A stretch of 64,000 bases of DNA from Trissonchulus latispiculum (lineage: Eukaryota > Nematoda > Enoplea > Enoplida > Ironidae), in the NCBI GenBank assembly GCA_030248195.1, contig JASAND010013278.1, positions 1-64,000 of the forward strand, given 5' to 3'. Shown here piece by piece: positions 24,101 through 36,388 of the stretch. Each line of letters starts with the position of its first letter. Within the stretch, counting starts at the first letter, position 1. A program made the translations under genes and the position numbers. The notes beneath the pieces are model-generated. The model did no database searches, had not been told where the DNA came from, and saw nothing but the letters and a program-made list of their open reading frames with translations.

Positions 24101-25439
24101 GGCACCACTAACCGACCAAAGTCGCATCTCCGGCGTTATTTGCCCGAATTTTTATTATCGGTTTCAGTTTTTGCGCAAATATATATCATGTGCGTGGTCA
24201 AAAACTACTTTGTCGTTGATTCTTAGCTGATCCTCCGTAGCACGTCAGGCACCCGAGAACAGGTCTGACCTCCAACTTTTTGTGACATTCAATACTTAAC
24301 AATCTGTCCTTGGTGTTTGGTTCGAAGAAAACAGGCTTTGGGCTTGGCACAATGAGACAAGACACATTTGGTGACACATATAAGGCAATAGCTTTACTGT
24401 AACCCTAAGGTTATGAGTAATATTAAGCTCCCATATTCTCGCACTCTAGGAAGCCCTCTTAGCACCTCTTAAGGATGGGTTTGCTGTCTGTCCGATTCTT
24501 CGAACATCACCAATTTTGCAAATTTTCACAGATATTGTACTTCCCAAGGGTCCAAAACGATACAAGAGCGTTTCTCGTAATATTGCGTTTATCATTCTAT
24601 GGACGCCTTTAAAGATAGCCTTGACATATGATAAACTAGAAAGATGAAAAGGTTAAGCTAACAAGTTTGTGCCAGAAAGGTTTCCGAATTTGACTTAGAA
24701 AGTATATCTTCCTAAGAGTAATTCTAACTCTGAATAATTGCCATATCAGTTTCCTGTTGGACTTCTATGCCACCAGAAGGTCTATTATCGCTCACGTATT
24801 TGAGGTGCTGTCGTAGCCACAAAAACTGCATGTTTCCATGAATACCTTCCATATTTGTCAACTAAACAGTTATGTGTTGAACACAAGTCTCCTCACTCAA
24901 CGATGGCTTATGAGGTTTGACGGGTTACCAAACTAAAAGTTACACAGAAGTTGATATCGAAGAGTCTTATTGCAGTATTGTTTTTATTTATTTTAATATA
25001 CTCTGGCTAATACAAACTAAGATTTTAAATATAACCTGCTGTTTTGGCATGTGCCATAATTTCTGCTCTACTGCACATCCTTCCTGTTTTGATCGTTACC
25101 TGATTTATGTAACCATAGACGTTGATTGGTTGAACTGACAGATCCTTAACCGTCACTGATAAATGTTTTCAACCTGGTCAGACTGCAATGCAATTAGTTA
25201 ATGGACCCATGAAAAATAAGCCAAGTAAAGTACTTGATTTATTCATTTGCAGCAGTCAGAACACTGTGAGTTCTGCTGAATCTTAACGAAAAGAGAGCTG
25301 ATCTGTTCGCTAATCAGCTATCAGCTAGCATGATCAGCTATCTGCTTGAGAACGTTTTCGGAAGTTATAATGAGATGAACAACAGACTAAGGCCGAAGCG
25401 AAAATGAGATGTGAAAATTGTACTAAAAAATGCATGTGC
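21166..25439. other. Long stretch without a supported gene; old duplication and a gag-like scrap
   Basis: About 280 bases at 21385-21660 recur in degraded form at 24955-25260 (shared TCCTTCCTGTTTTGAT, TTGAACTGACAGAT, CAATTAGTTAATGGAC). On the minus strand, 23890-23696 encodes CFTCNKKCLHALEC, close to a retroviral-type CCHC zinc knuckle but with the usual GH replaced, so probably a dead gag remnant. Plus-strand frames at 22217-22594, 22669-22917 and 23203-23522 have no domain that I recognise. Confidence 0.4.
23696..23890 (-). pseudogene. Possible gag zinc-knuckle remnant
   Basis: The frame contains C-x2-C-x5-H-x3-C (CFTCNKKCLHALEC) followed by a basic stretch (KDKRQCKRRN), as in nucleocapsid regions of LTR retroelements, where the canonical spacing is C-x2-C-x4-H-x4-C. 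No capsid, protease or RT is found around it. It could equally be chance in a lysine-rich frame. Confidence 0.25.
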
Positions 25440-26456
25440 TTAAGGTGCTCGTTTCCTTTCGGGTATTTTTGATTCCTACGGCTTTAATCCTTTACGCAAA
25501 GAGCTAAAACTTACGAAATAACCTATTTCCGTGCTCTTTAACATTTTAGGACCAGTCCCGTATTCTTAGGCCAAAAGTTAAGAAAGTTTTGGTTTTTGGC
25601 CTTAGGCTCCCAGTAGGTAGACAAGACACCGGATTGGTTTTTATAGCTGGAAAGAGGACTCGAAAATGAACATTTTTGCTCTTACAACCTTTGAGCTATC
25701 TTCAGTGGTTAAGCCAGTATAAGCAAAAAACTGTTTTTAGGGTCAAAAACTGGCCATTTTCGAGGAAATCAGTGTTTTAAAAATTACGGCCACATGTTTA
25801 GGACAAAATTGGCTTAGTTATACTCAATCGATACATCGTCCAAATGCACATTTTATGAATGGCTATTAGCCGGACTTTATTGCTATCAGCTAGAGATTTG
25901 GCCGAAAAACCATTTTGGAAAAACTGCGATTATTTTATTTCGAACATTGATTTCTCAAAAACTACTCCACAGATTCCGGAGATTTTTGGCAGAATCGAAA
26001 TTCGCACATCTGCGGAGGGACGTTTTTCTTGGTTTGGGCTAAAACATATTGAGTTGCAAGAAAACTCAATGCGAAGTTGCGAAATTTCGTGTTACTGTGC
26101 ATTTGGCCGATTTTCTCGACCGTTAAGACCTGCTGAGCCAAATCCAAAAAAACGACCCTCGGCCCATATGTCCTTCATATCGTGGCACAAAAAGAACTTT
26201 TGGCCGATTCTTCAGTTTTGAGAAATCGATGTTCAAAAACTTTTGGTCTATATTCATCCTGTTATATGTCAGCATGTCAGAAAATTTCTGCTATGTTTTT
26301 GCTAATCTTGCCAGTTCTGTAAGCTCATGTGAACGTATAGATAATAAGCTTTAAAATGATGTATAAAGCTCTTTGCAACTCCCAAAATTGCGAAAGTTAT
26401 AGCGTTTCAAAAATATCACCACAAAAGCACTGCACAAAAAGATACCACCACCTTAA
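25440..26456. mobile_element. TTAA-flanked element, 1.0 kb
   Basis: The element begins TTAAGGTGCTCGTTTCC and ends GATACCACCACCTTAA (26453-26456). It is 1,017 bp with no transposase. The right third matches 3199-3530, and the whole is related to 9346-10359. Directly after its last TTAA comes a G-rich run that may be the start of a further, decayed poly-G element. The 120-codon frame inside is not conserved between copies. Confidence 0.75.
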
Positions 26457-28984
26457 GGGGGTTGGGGGGTTTCACCCTCCCCAGACCAGGAGCTCACCCT
26501 TCCAGGGGGTGCTTCTGCCCCCAGAATCCGTTTTTTTCGGTTTTTTGGCCAAAAAGAACCAAAAAATACGGTTTTTGGGCGGTCATCGGCCGGCGGTTCA
26601 CCCCCCCCCCCAGAACTTCCCCTCCTGCACATGTCTGCTCAAAACTAAGCTGTTTGGACTGTTCGATGAAGATTTACTAAATTAGTCTCTGAAAAAGAGT
26701 CTCCGGCCGGCCCATAAATATTTCACCTCGGCCCTGGGCCCGACCCGTTGTAGAATATTTCCTTGATTTCACTCTAAAATATTCAAAAGTGGGTGCTAAC
26801 TTTATACAAATTCAATCAAACTTCTCCCTGCCTGTACGGTCCAAGGCCGGAGTTAGCTAATACACAAATTCTCGAAAATTGGGCGCGCAATTATTCACTC
26901 TCGATTTCGGATGTCACATAGTGCTGTGAACTTCTGCTATTCTTTTTTTACCGCCATTCCACCATTTCGGGGAGTCTTCTGGGATTTAGCCTTGATCAGC
27001 CCCCCCCTTTGTGGTTTGTTTCTATCTGCTTTTTATTCTACATATTTCTGGTGCTTGTTTTTGCAGTTTTGCGTGAACTATTCGAAATTCTGTTTGTATT
27101 TTATGAGTAATTAGTTAAAAACTGTAATTTGCTTGAATTTTGTGAAGATTATGTTCTTTTTCTGAAAACCAGTAAATTCGTGACGTTTAATTTCTAGGGC
27201 TGCGTTGTCTTTTACTTTCAGTTGGTTAGCGAGTAAGCGGTAGGAATAATCAGACATTCAAAACACTCATTCACGAACCTCTACAATCTTTAGTGAAAGT
27301 GTAAATATCTTTATTAGAATTCCAAATTCTACAAATTGGCGACCGTTTCATTTTGAGCATTATGTCTGATTCCTCCCCCCCCCGCTTACCCGCTATCCTA
27401 AAAAATTCTATTCGCGATGGCACTGCCCGCCCTTTAATTAATACAATGAAACTAGTTTTGGTTTTCCAAACAAATTTCACTGTATTTTAGAATGAGTGTA
27501 ATTTTCCAGATTTTTTGCAGACTGAAGTAATTTTTTTCGGGAGACATCGGTTATATCATTCGATGCCTATATCAAATAGCTGGGGTCCCTTTTTATTCCT
27601 GCTGGAGCAGTTATTCCTGCTGGAGCAAGAATGTATAAAACGATGTATTTCTATGTTTAGCGTGTATTTTCTCTGTTGGGGCACATCGAAGCCCTATCTT
27701 CAACACAGGGCTAGTATAGGACACTTTTTGCGGAAGTTAAATTATGCAAATTAGGGTTAGCAACTATTTAAACGACGAAATTTGGAGGCTTCTCGCAGTT
27801 GTCAACTGTCGGCAATCTAAGCGGATTGCGTATTTTTGGGTGCACTAATGTAGCTTGAACGCTGCACAGTGCACATTAGGGATTTTTGAAGATGATTGCA
27901 CAAACTCATCTTCAAACCTTAAATTACACCAAAATTAAGATAATTGAAGTTTCTGAATTTTCTTGAATTGATCCCACAAAATTACCAACGCATGAGCTAG
28001 AGTCAACGCTCAGCGTCAATATGGTCATTATAGACCTGTCGTATCGTATCGAATTGAAATAAAAACAAAGGTCCATTGATGACTGCTAAATATTAGTTTA
28101 TTTCCGTATGAGCGAATATGTTGGTTGTTTAGAAAATGACAGCCAGCGAAAACAGAGTACTCAATATAAAAAGTGACCATATCCTATGGAAATACTTCTT
28201 GTCACATTTGAAGGAGTTACAGTTAGAATTTATAAAAGAATAAGAATGGGCTGTAATGACTACTGCATGGGTAGAACGGTTATTGGAAACATAAAAAGCT
28301 TAAACAAAACATTGTATTACTATTCGTCAATTTTTGCTCATCTGTCGTTGATGGTTAACTGACTTTAGCTGTGCTCTCCAGCTCAACTGTAAGTCAAGGA
28401 ATGCTGGCACTGCCTGGAAATAGTATCGTCAGTGATTGATAAATTTATTGGAAGCATATTGTACATAATGGTGACGATTTGTTAAAACTTGCTACTGAAA
28501 TTATTACAGGTCCACCAAGGAATATTGCCCTTTTGGGGCCAACTTGTTTGATTATTATAAAATCGCTCACCGCTAGTTCTACAGTTTTCTTTTACAGTTT
28601 TTCTACAGTTTTCGCGGTAGCTAGAACCTTGTTATTTGGGCCTACCTCCTCGGGTGTTCAGGTTTCCAGAGATCGATATCATCAACACTATGGCACGAAA
28701 TTGAACGAAATTGTCAGGGTTGGCGTGAGAAACCTTGCGCTGAAATGAAATAAAAAAATATCAAATTTGAGCTTAATAAACATAGCGTTTGAGGGGGAGT
28801 GTTGAAAGTTCAAAATTCCTGACAAGCCTTCATCCACAACATTTAAGCATGAGATGATACGTAGTAACCATTCGTTATGGGAACTACTTTATCTGTTCAT
28901 TTTTTTAGTTACATTATTAGAGTCTTCAGTAAAATTTGATCTAAGTAGCCAGTTGCCTTGTTGCAAAACTTTCTTTATCATTCA
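26457..28984. other. No supported gene; C/G-run repeat and possible LTR with primer-binding site
   Basis: 26457-26640 is a C-rich repeat-like block. At 27336 the sequence TTGGCGACCGT follows ...TTCTACAAA, resembling the LTR/primer-binding junction of the LTR element at 45984 (TGTGGCGACCGT). It could mark the 3' end of a plus-strand 5' LTR covering roughly 26909-27335. I could not find a second LTR or coding sequence. The rest is AT-rich with no gene. Confidence 0.35.
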
Positions 28985-29398
28985 CAATAGTCTACAAAAC
29001 AGTATGAGAAAGTTAGAGTGAGTTAAAGTTTGAAGTAAATAGTCGGAATGAGCTTGACTAAGTCGTTCAAACGCCATTACTCGCTCGTTGCTCTTCTTGT
29101 CACTGTATTTATGCAGTATTAAAAACCTCCAGGTAGAAACAGGGTTTAAATTGATATATTTGTCATGCCGTACTCTTTTGTCATCCCACGTGTACGCGAC
29201 TTCGAAGCCCTCAGCTAGGCATACTCGGCGCAAATACAAAATTGTAGCGATTTTAACTGGAATATCTCTTAACTTGGATGACCCTGTACTCTAAAAATTC
29301 ATCATCTTTTTATACACATATTATACCCGAAAATGAGCGAAATCGGTGACTATAAAATGTGGCTCCTGGCGACTCTCCAACTTAAGGTGGTGGTAACG
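28985..29398 (-). repeat. Partial inverted copy of the poly-G TTAA element
   Basis: This matches the left 400 bases of 3527-4770 in reverse (shared blocks GCGAAATCGGTGAC, GACTTCGAAGCCCTCAG, TTTGTCATGCC). It ends at a CTTAAGG junction near 29395, where another TTAAGGTG-type end begins. Confidence 0.6.
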
Positions 29399-30278
29399 TT
29401 TACCGCAGTCATTTTCAAAACGCATAATTCAACTTATTCAATTTAAGAACATATTTAGCAAGTGATACATCATTTTAAAGCTTGCAATGCGGACATTTTA
29501 GTGAACTAGTCAACCTTTGTGTAGCTGCTTTGTAGAGTGATTTACACAAAGGAGACCATAAACCATGTTTAAACAAGGATTTCAGAAATTTGTGCAAATC
29601 GATCAAACTTTGCTCTAGACCAGGTTGCCTAAGCTGAGTCTTGTCGAGGGTCGCTTTTCTTGGTTTCGCCAGACGTTACTTATAACCCGAGTTATCAAAA
29701 AGTGAAAATTTTCGAAAATATGAACATTTGAACGTTCTTGAACATGTCTGGATCGACCCGGCTAAAATTTTGTATGTGGGTACTAGGTGAAGTGAAGTGT
29801 AACCGGAAGGGTACATAGGTAGCCTGACTCTTGTACGATTCCGCAAATAGCGTATCCCAATTCCTAGAATCTTGAACACGGTAAACGTGGCCAAGGGAAA
29901 CATATAATTTAGTAGTTACAGTTTCTATGGCTATGCAAATGGCGTTCTTCTTCAGCTGTCATGTAGTTTCCGAAAACTGCAGTTTTAAGGTCACTGACCC
30001 CACCAGTCGAGGGTAGCGCGAAGTAAGTTTATTCGCTAAGCCAGACGCAATTTTTAATATATCATTTTTAGGGTCATAATACACCTGCTGGCCAAAAATG
30101 AGCCAAATCCCATGCCCAGTTTTGAGATATGGTTCTTCAAAGTTCGAAAAATAGCCGATTTTTGGCCAAAACAGCGATTAAGTCAAGTTTGGGAGAAAAG
30201 AACACAGCTTATTAACATCGAAAAGGCAAAGAGTGGAAAAGGGAAAAGGAAACATAGGACAATGAAGGGAAACCAGTG
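29399..30278. other. Decayed TTAAGGTG-like sequence, no gene
   Basis: The sequence begins TTAAGGTGGTGGTAACG and contains the CATTTTAAAGCTT and GGTCATAA...CCAAAAATGAG type blocks of the TTAA family, but I cannot place a right end. There is no coding feature. Confidence 0.35.
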
Positions 30279-32219
30279 CGGGACTGTCAGTGGACGTGGT
30301 GGCCATTCTAAGTTCAGGCTAAAGTAGGATTGAAAATAGCGAATTTTGAGTTTTCGCGCTAATGCTAGCGCTTTGATAGGGCGAATGCGCTGCCTTCCTA
30401 GTTCGCCTACTTCCTAAGTTCTATTTCCTACTTTGTCTCGAATTTAAACTTTAGCGGAGTAGCATTGTCACGTGGCCCAGCGTCGCTATGAAACCTAGTG
30501 AGTTGATGTTTCAGCTCTACTGTAGCTATATATATTTTTAAGAACTTTTTTTTTAAGAACAGCTCTTTTTCCTCACAAACTGTTAAATTTTATTTTAATT
30601 TTACTACTTCTTAATTAACTTATTTTAAAATAGGTTTAGACAGTCTAAAAAACTAATGTACAGATCAAAGTTCAGTCCGAAGTTCGATTGTTCAAGTTAG
30701 TGCTTGAATAATTTGAGATTTAGAAACTAATTGCTAGTTAATACAAAATTTATTTATTTTAGAATTTAAGTAGCAATACAAGAGTTTGATGACATTTTCA
30801 TCATTTCTTCTTTAATTCTAATTCATCATTTAAAGTTAACTATTAACTTCCTCAATTAACTAATAAAATCCTAATGAATGATCAGAAGTATTTTGGTAAG
30901 CCTTTGGCAATTTTTAACTCTGTCACGGTACAGTTTCCCCCGGTGTAAAATTTTCCCCCAGAAAAACTGCGCCGGTATGAATTTTCCGGGGGGAATTTTG
31001 CACCAATGCAAGAAATACCTAGTGCAGATTTCATTCAATAAATAATTATATTATTATTTATATTATATATATTAGTATGTATATTAGTATTGTATCAGTA
31101 TATTATGTATGTATATATTATATTAGTTATAATAGTTCGTAAAATTAACTCGATCCTTTTCGCGCCAGGGTTAAAAAAGTTAAATGAGTTAATTTTAACT
31201 AGCTGGGGTTAAACGAGTTAAACGCTTTTTAACTCGGTGCTCGCGCGAACAGGGGTTAAAATTAACTCGCTTAACTCTACCTGCATTCGCGCGCACATAA
31301 TGGTTTAAAATCCACGGAGTTAATCTTAACTCAACCCCTTTTCGCGCGCGAGTTAAAATTAACTCCTTTAACTCTGCAGCAACTTTTCCCATGGAGTTTT
31401 AACCCTCGATTCTGCACGGGGGTTAAACGAGTTAAAAATAAGGTAGGCCGCCTGAAGTCACTACAGATCAACTAAACCAAAAGTGGTATTTTATTTAATA
31501 TTTTGGCTTATTTATTATGTTAATACAAGACTTTTTTTACAAAATCTTTATTTTTCGGTTCAGAACAAATAGTTAACTGTTACTGCATTTGCAAAATAAG
31601 TAGTGTGGAATAATATATAATTGCATAAAATGTGTTGAGAAAAGTCGCAAAATTGACCCTATGAAATACACTGTGAAACGCTCAAAGTTATTCCTTTTAC
31701 AGCATTCAGTTTGGTTAGCTTTGATAGGCTGTTTCAAAATACTTCCCGACTTGATTGGCTAGCGCTACTTCAGAGAGGCGCTACCTGATTGGTCGGTGCT
31801 TACACCCTGTTACCTTATGGGTCAGTCTAAAAAGCGGAAGCGGAAACGGAAACGGAATCGGGATCTAAAAAATGGAAATAAAAGCGGAAACACGGTCTAA
31901 AAAGCGGAAACGGAAACGGAAAGCGGGTCTAAAAGGCGGAAACGGAATCGGGGTCTAAAAACGAATTTGTGCACAACAGAGACAAATTTCATCCAATTTT
32001 GCCTACTTTTCGTATTGGAAACCAAGCAGAATTCTTTTGGCAGCCAGATGACAAGGACTATACTCTGCTAGGTGTCCAAGGCCAATGTTGACTGTCCTGA
32101 ACAGTCTTGTGTAGTAAGAGGACAACGTCTGACAAATTATAGAATTAGTATCAGCAGCAGACAGATATACAACACTACGTTAGGTAGATTTCAGAGGCTG
32201 TTACGATTACTAATTCATT

Positions 32220-32405
32220 ACCCCAGCACCCCTTTCAACCATTTCCAGCTAAAATTTTAAAATCGAACTCGAATCGAATAATCGCTCTGTGTAGCAGGTC
32301 TGTTTGTCCAAAAAGCAATTTTCACCAGTAAACTATAGTTGGACTTAGGTAAAAACTAAAAAGAATCAAGTTGAGAAATGGTTGCCGTTAAAAGGCCAGT
32401 TGGGA
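32220..32405. repeat. Short inverted-repeat element, about 190 bp, copy 1
   Basis: The right end GGTTGCCGTTAAAAGGCCAG...TTGGGAT is mirrored at the left by CCCCAGCACCCCTTTCAACC. It is collinear with 33258-33444; a third right end lies at 33717-33742 (GCCCTTAAAAGGGCAGTTGG). It is MITE-like and non-coding. Confidence 0.6.
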
Positions 32406-32748
32406 TAATCTTTCCATAACGGATATATTCGATTTAAACTCGTTCATGGATTGATTTTGTATCCTGCAATAAGATTTTTAAATGCGAAGAAATTAAAATT
32501 TTCCAATTCCATTTTGATTTCTGATATTTCTTTTGATTAGTTTTACATGTTTAATAAAATAATTTAACTTAATAATTTTATCCCTATCCATTAAATGTCC
32601 AAAAATTTATTTCATTGTGGACAGGTTTCTCCAGATATATATTTTTATTTTTTCGTATCGTTTTCTTAATTTTTATTTTGATATATTTATATATTTTCAG
32701 TTAATATACATTCATTTTATTCATTCGTGAAATTTCCTATTTCTTTTA

Positions 32749-34375
32749 GGGTCAGTACAAAAAGCGGAAAAGGACTGGAAACGGACTGAGCAAAAAGGTA
32801 TAAAAAGCGGACTTGTCGCGGACTCTCCGAGAATGGTATAAAATGGGGACTGTATTGATTGGCTAATCGGGAAAAAGCTGACATACAGTATAAAAAGCGG
32901 ACTCACATCTAAAGAACCAATGGCGCTGAACTAAGACGTTTAAAAGTTATCAAAAGTATTTTCAGGCCAGTCTATGAAACGAAAACGGAATCAGCGTGCA
33001 AACAACGAAAATGAAAGCTGAAAATAGGTTTAAATGTGATTTAGGAAGTGGAATTACGCCTAGTTTAAGGATTAGAAGATGGCATACAAAAGCTTATTCT
33101 AAAAACTTTAATATTTAATTTAATTTTCTTTTATTAATTAATTTTAATGATTTATTTTTATACTAGAAAAATCATATTTATTGTTTTTTATAAATACGAA
33201 TATTTATTTATTTCGTTGACTTTCGTTTTCTGTGCCTGCTTCTATTATTAATGTCTTATCCCAGCTGCCCTTTCATGGGCAACCATTACCAAGTAAAATC
33301 TTAAAATCACGTCATCCAACTCTGTATGCAAAGTTCCGTAGCTTCCTGAAGCAATTTTAGCAATATAAACTTACGTAGGGTCGGACAAAATTAGGAAGTA
33401 TTAACACATATGTGAACGGTTGCCCTTAAAAGGGCAGTTGGGATCAACTTTCCATAACCGATTTGATTGATAGTCTGTCCTGAAGAATTCTGGGGTCTTT
33501 TCGAGAGTACCTCCCGTGGCCACAGGTCGCAAAACATGTATATATGTCAAAAATATGTCTTTCAACGTGCTAATTATAAAAATACTAAAATTTTAAAAAT
33601 TTTTAAATTTTATTTTTTTCCACTAATTAGGAATACGCTGATCATTTTTCCCCCTGGACCAATCTCCTAAAGTGAATTCATGAGTTTATGCGGCTAGAAC
33701 AAATTCTATGAGAAATGGTTGCCCTTAAAAGGGCAGTTGGGATAAGTGAAAGTTGGCCGCACAACCTTATGGGTTTGCTTTTGGAGGTTAGTCCAAGACG
33801 TAAGAATGATCGGCGCAGACGAATTAGTGGAAAAAATTAAAATTTAAAAGAAATTAAAATTTTTGTAATTGTAGAAATCATCATTGTGAAAAACATACCA
33901 AAACTAAATTTCAACTCAATCGGTAAAGTTTTGCGACCTGTGACCACTCAGGGGGGTGTTATCTGGAAAAACCTGAAGTTTGTGCTCAAGTTATAGCTTT
34001 TCTGGGGTAGGCCTTGATTCACTTGATTCACAGCAAAAAGCAGATTCAAAAATGGCTGTCCCTAAAACATAGCCGGATAGATACTGAGAATATTTTTGTT
34101 TTAACGACTGTACCCTGCGCAAAAATTAAGAGTAATTGTCAGTGCATAAAACTTTTCAGTGTTGAACAACCGGAAAACCGTCATCAAAATTCTACTACGC
34201 ACTAAAAATAAGTAGGTCCGCTAAATTCTAACCCAGTCCGCTTAATAAGGCGAGTCCGCTTTTTATACCATATTTCCGCATTTATTCCGCATTTTATACA
34301 GCAAGTCCGCTTTTTCAGTCCTCCTATTATACCCCCAGTCCGCTTCCGTTCCGCGTCCGCTTTTTGTACTGGCCC
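32749..34375. mobile_element. GTATAAAAAGCGGAC-array element with perfect 9-bp duplication
   Basis: The left end GGGTCAGTACAAAAAGCGG and right end (complement of GGGCCAGTACAAAAAGCGG) differ at one base in 19. The subterminal zones repeat (TA)AAAAAGCGGAC-type words. The perfect 9-bp direct repeat TTTCTTTTA flanks it (32740-32748 and 34376-34384). It sits inside the related element at 31819-34696, so it moved later. A 9-bp duplication is typical of Mutator-like transposition; no transposase is encoded here. Confidence 0.9.
33258..33444. repeat. Short inverted-repeat element, about 190 bp, copy 2
   Basis: The left end ATCCCAGCTGCCCTTTCATG and right end TTAAAAGGGCAGTTGGGAT are inverted. It is collinear with 32220-32405 (shared TAAAAT.TTAAAATC next to the left end). 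Confidence 0.65.
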
Positions 34376-35700
34376 TTTCTTTTAATCAAAGCACTGCAAA
34401 TTTACTATACGCTTTACACGTTGCTGTCAGAATGCCAACGAAATAAGGTTTTTCATTGGATGCCCGAATTGTAACACAGCGTTTTCTAGCGAGAGAAATG
34501 TCTGGAACACACTAAACGTTTCCGCTTCCGTTTTTAGACCATTTTCCGTTTCCGCATTTTAGACATATTTTAGATTCCGCTTTTTAGACTAAATTCCGTT
34601 TCCACCTTTTAGACCGTGTTTCCGTTTTTATTTCCGCTTTCTAGACCCCATTTCCGCTTTCATTTCCGTTTCCGCTTCTGCTTTTTAGACAGACCCTTAG
34701 CTTATTAGTCTTCAATTCTTCATGATTGACTGGCTTGCAATGTGAAACGTTTCGGTCGATTCTGACAAACACTTTGGAATTGCATTTTTGCTGCGGAACC
34801 GTCGTAATCGATAGATAATTATTCGTAAAGTACTGAATGAAACAACTCAAAACTTAAGCTCGATGTGCAGAACATGTGTTACAAAGTTATGTGTGGAAAT
34901 AAGCAGAATCCGTAACCATAACATTTTCATAAGCAAAGCACGGTGTGAAAGCCATCATGAATGACACCGTGTATTGCACACTAACACCGTTCAAGGTGCA
35001 GCTACTTGTTATATTGAGCTTTGCAGTGTACTATTATGCGACAAATGACTAATTAGCATTTCCAATGTAAAACGTTTAATTCCAACGCACACGCACCGCA
35101 CACCCCCTTTAATACTGCGTAGTCGAATAATTTGCTAAAGGAAAGGGTAGCTACTTCAAGTTTAAACTTTGGCTAGAAAAACATATCCAATCAAACTGCT
35201 GCGATGGTCTTACGGTGGTTTGGACGCCATCTAGATTGTGCTTTGCTGCTAGTAAATTAAACATTTGGGCATAGATGCTTAAAACTGTTTAATCTTTACA
35301 AAATAAGGAATAACAAGTAGTCTTCAACTAGTAGCACTATTTAAAAGAGGAATATTAAACCACCGAAATTCATTCAAGACAAGGCGGAAGCATAGTTTGC
35401 CGATTATGTTGATCACTGCTTTAATCTGATTTGAACGCGCGCATGGAAAGAATGCAAACTAATCGGCAGAGTTAAACGAGTTAAAATTAACTCTTTTAAC
35501 CCCTGTTCGGGCACTCAGCGAGTTAATTTTAACTCGCCCGATTTTAACTCATTTAACTCTGCTCGTTTTAACCCTGCTAGAGTTAAAAGAGTTAAAACAG
35601 GCAGGGTAAAAATTAACTCGCTGAGTGCGCGAACAGGGGTTAAAATATTTAACTTTAACTCGTTTAACTCTACTCGTTTAACTCGCGCGCGAAAAGGCCC

Positions 35701-36388
35701 TGAGATACAAAATTAAATGTAAATTTATAATAAATAAAATTTTTTGAAATATCAGAAATTTTGCAGGATTAACTAAAATCATTGTTTCATTCAACTGCTT
35801 TTTTCACATTTTATATATCTTAATTAAGAAAAATGTTTAATAAATATATATCAACTCTAATCTTTCTTAGGTTTTTAATATATTATGATTTTATATCAAA
35901 CTAAACTCAACTTAAACAGAAATCTGCATTATTTCTTGCATTGGTGCAAAATTTCCCCCGGAAAATTCACACCGGTGTAATTTTTCCCGGGGGAAATCCA
36001 CACCGGTGTAGTTTTTCCGATGGGGAAATTTTCAAGGGGGAAAAATCACACCATGACAAAATCAACTTTTTACTTCGTTAGCTATCATCTCAAGGTAAAG
36101 TAGTCCATATTGGACATTTGCGTCTGTGGTGGTGACCAAAATCTGGAACAGCAACAAATGTCTAAAACCAGGAACGGGGAACGAAAAAAGGAGTTCAAGC
36201 ACATATTATCAACGCATATTAGCTGGAGTTCGCTTAAGTTTCTAGTTTTGATTAATTAATTAATTAATTAATTAATTGATTGATTAATTAATTACATGTT
36301 TTTGGTTTGAGCTAATACTACTCTGGTTGTGAGAAAACTCAATGCGAAGTTGCGAAATTTTAATAGTTAACAAATAGTTAATTTTAAC
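35701..36388. other. Spacer between nested elements
   Basis: AT-rich sequence containing the right end of the CCCCCGGTGTAAA element, a TTAA/ATTA microsatellite at about 36249-36293, and a scrap of the TTAAGGTG family (AACTCAATGCGAAGTTGCGA near 36337). No gene. Confidence 0.6.

Larger units (their letters stand above)
31819..34696. mobile_element. AAAAAGCGGAAACGG-array element with 9-bp duplication
   Basis: The inverted ends are GGGTCAGTCTAAAAAGCGG at 31819 and the complement of GGGTCTGTCTAAAAAGCAG ending at 34696. Behind each end the TIR's inner word (GTCTAAAAAGCGGAAACGG) is reiterated several times. The flanks are TTACCTTAT (31810-31818) and TTAGCTTAT (34697-34705), a 9-bp duplication with one mismatch. 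The other GAGTTAAA copy preserves the empty site (GTTAGCTTATTAGTC near 43016). It contains a related, younger element at 32749-34375. It is non-coding. Confidence 0.85.
31141..35700. mobile_element. GAGTTAAA-array element, copy 1 (left end truncated)
   Basis: Both ends are dense arrays of GTTAAA/GAGTTAA words in alternating orientation (31141-31440 and 35468-35695). The right terminus is CGCGCGCGAAAAGGCCC. It is collinear with copy 2 at 42348-50954 (for example CACTACCTGATTGGTCGGTG and the TTGTTATATTGAGCTTTGC blocks). The first ~30 bp of the left terminus, present in copy 2, are missing where it abuts the fold-back arm. The interior is interrupted by the element at 31819-34696. No transposase was seen. 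Confidence 0.7.
30921..36058. mobile_element. Element with CCCCCGGTGTAAAA subterminal motifs
   Basis: The left end TGTCACGGTACAGTTTCCCC at 30921 is matched in reverse by ...GGGGGAAAAATCACACCATGACA ending at 36058. Both ends hold repeated TTTTCCCCC.GGTGTAAA blocks and then TTGCACCAATGCAAGAAAT. A second, near-identical copy of the left end lies inverted at 40402-40499 within the right fold-back arm. No clean target duplication was found, perhaps because recombination between copies mixed the flanks. Most of the interior is the later GAGTTAAA element. Confidence 0.55.

Noticed and set aside
30921..36067. Target-site duplication for the CCCCCGGTGTAAA element
   Set aside because: TTTTAACTC against AAATCAACT agrees at too few positions to count as a duplication.
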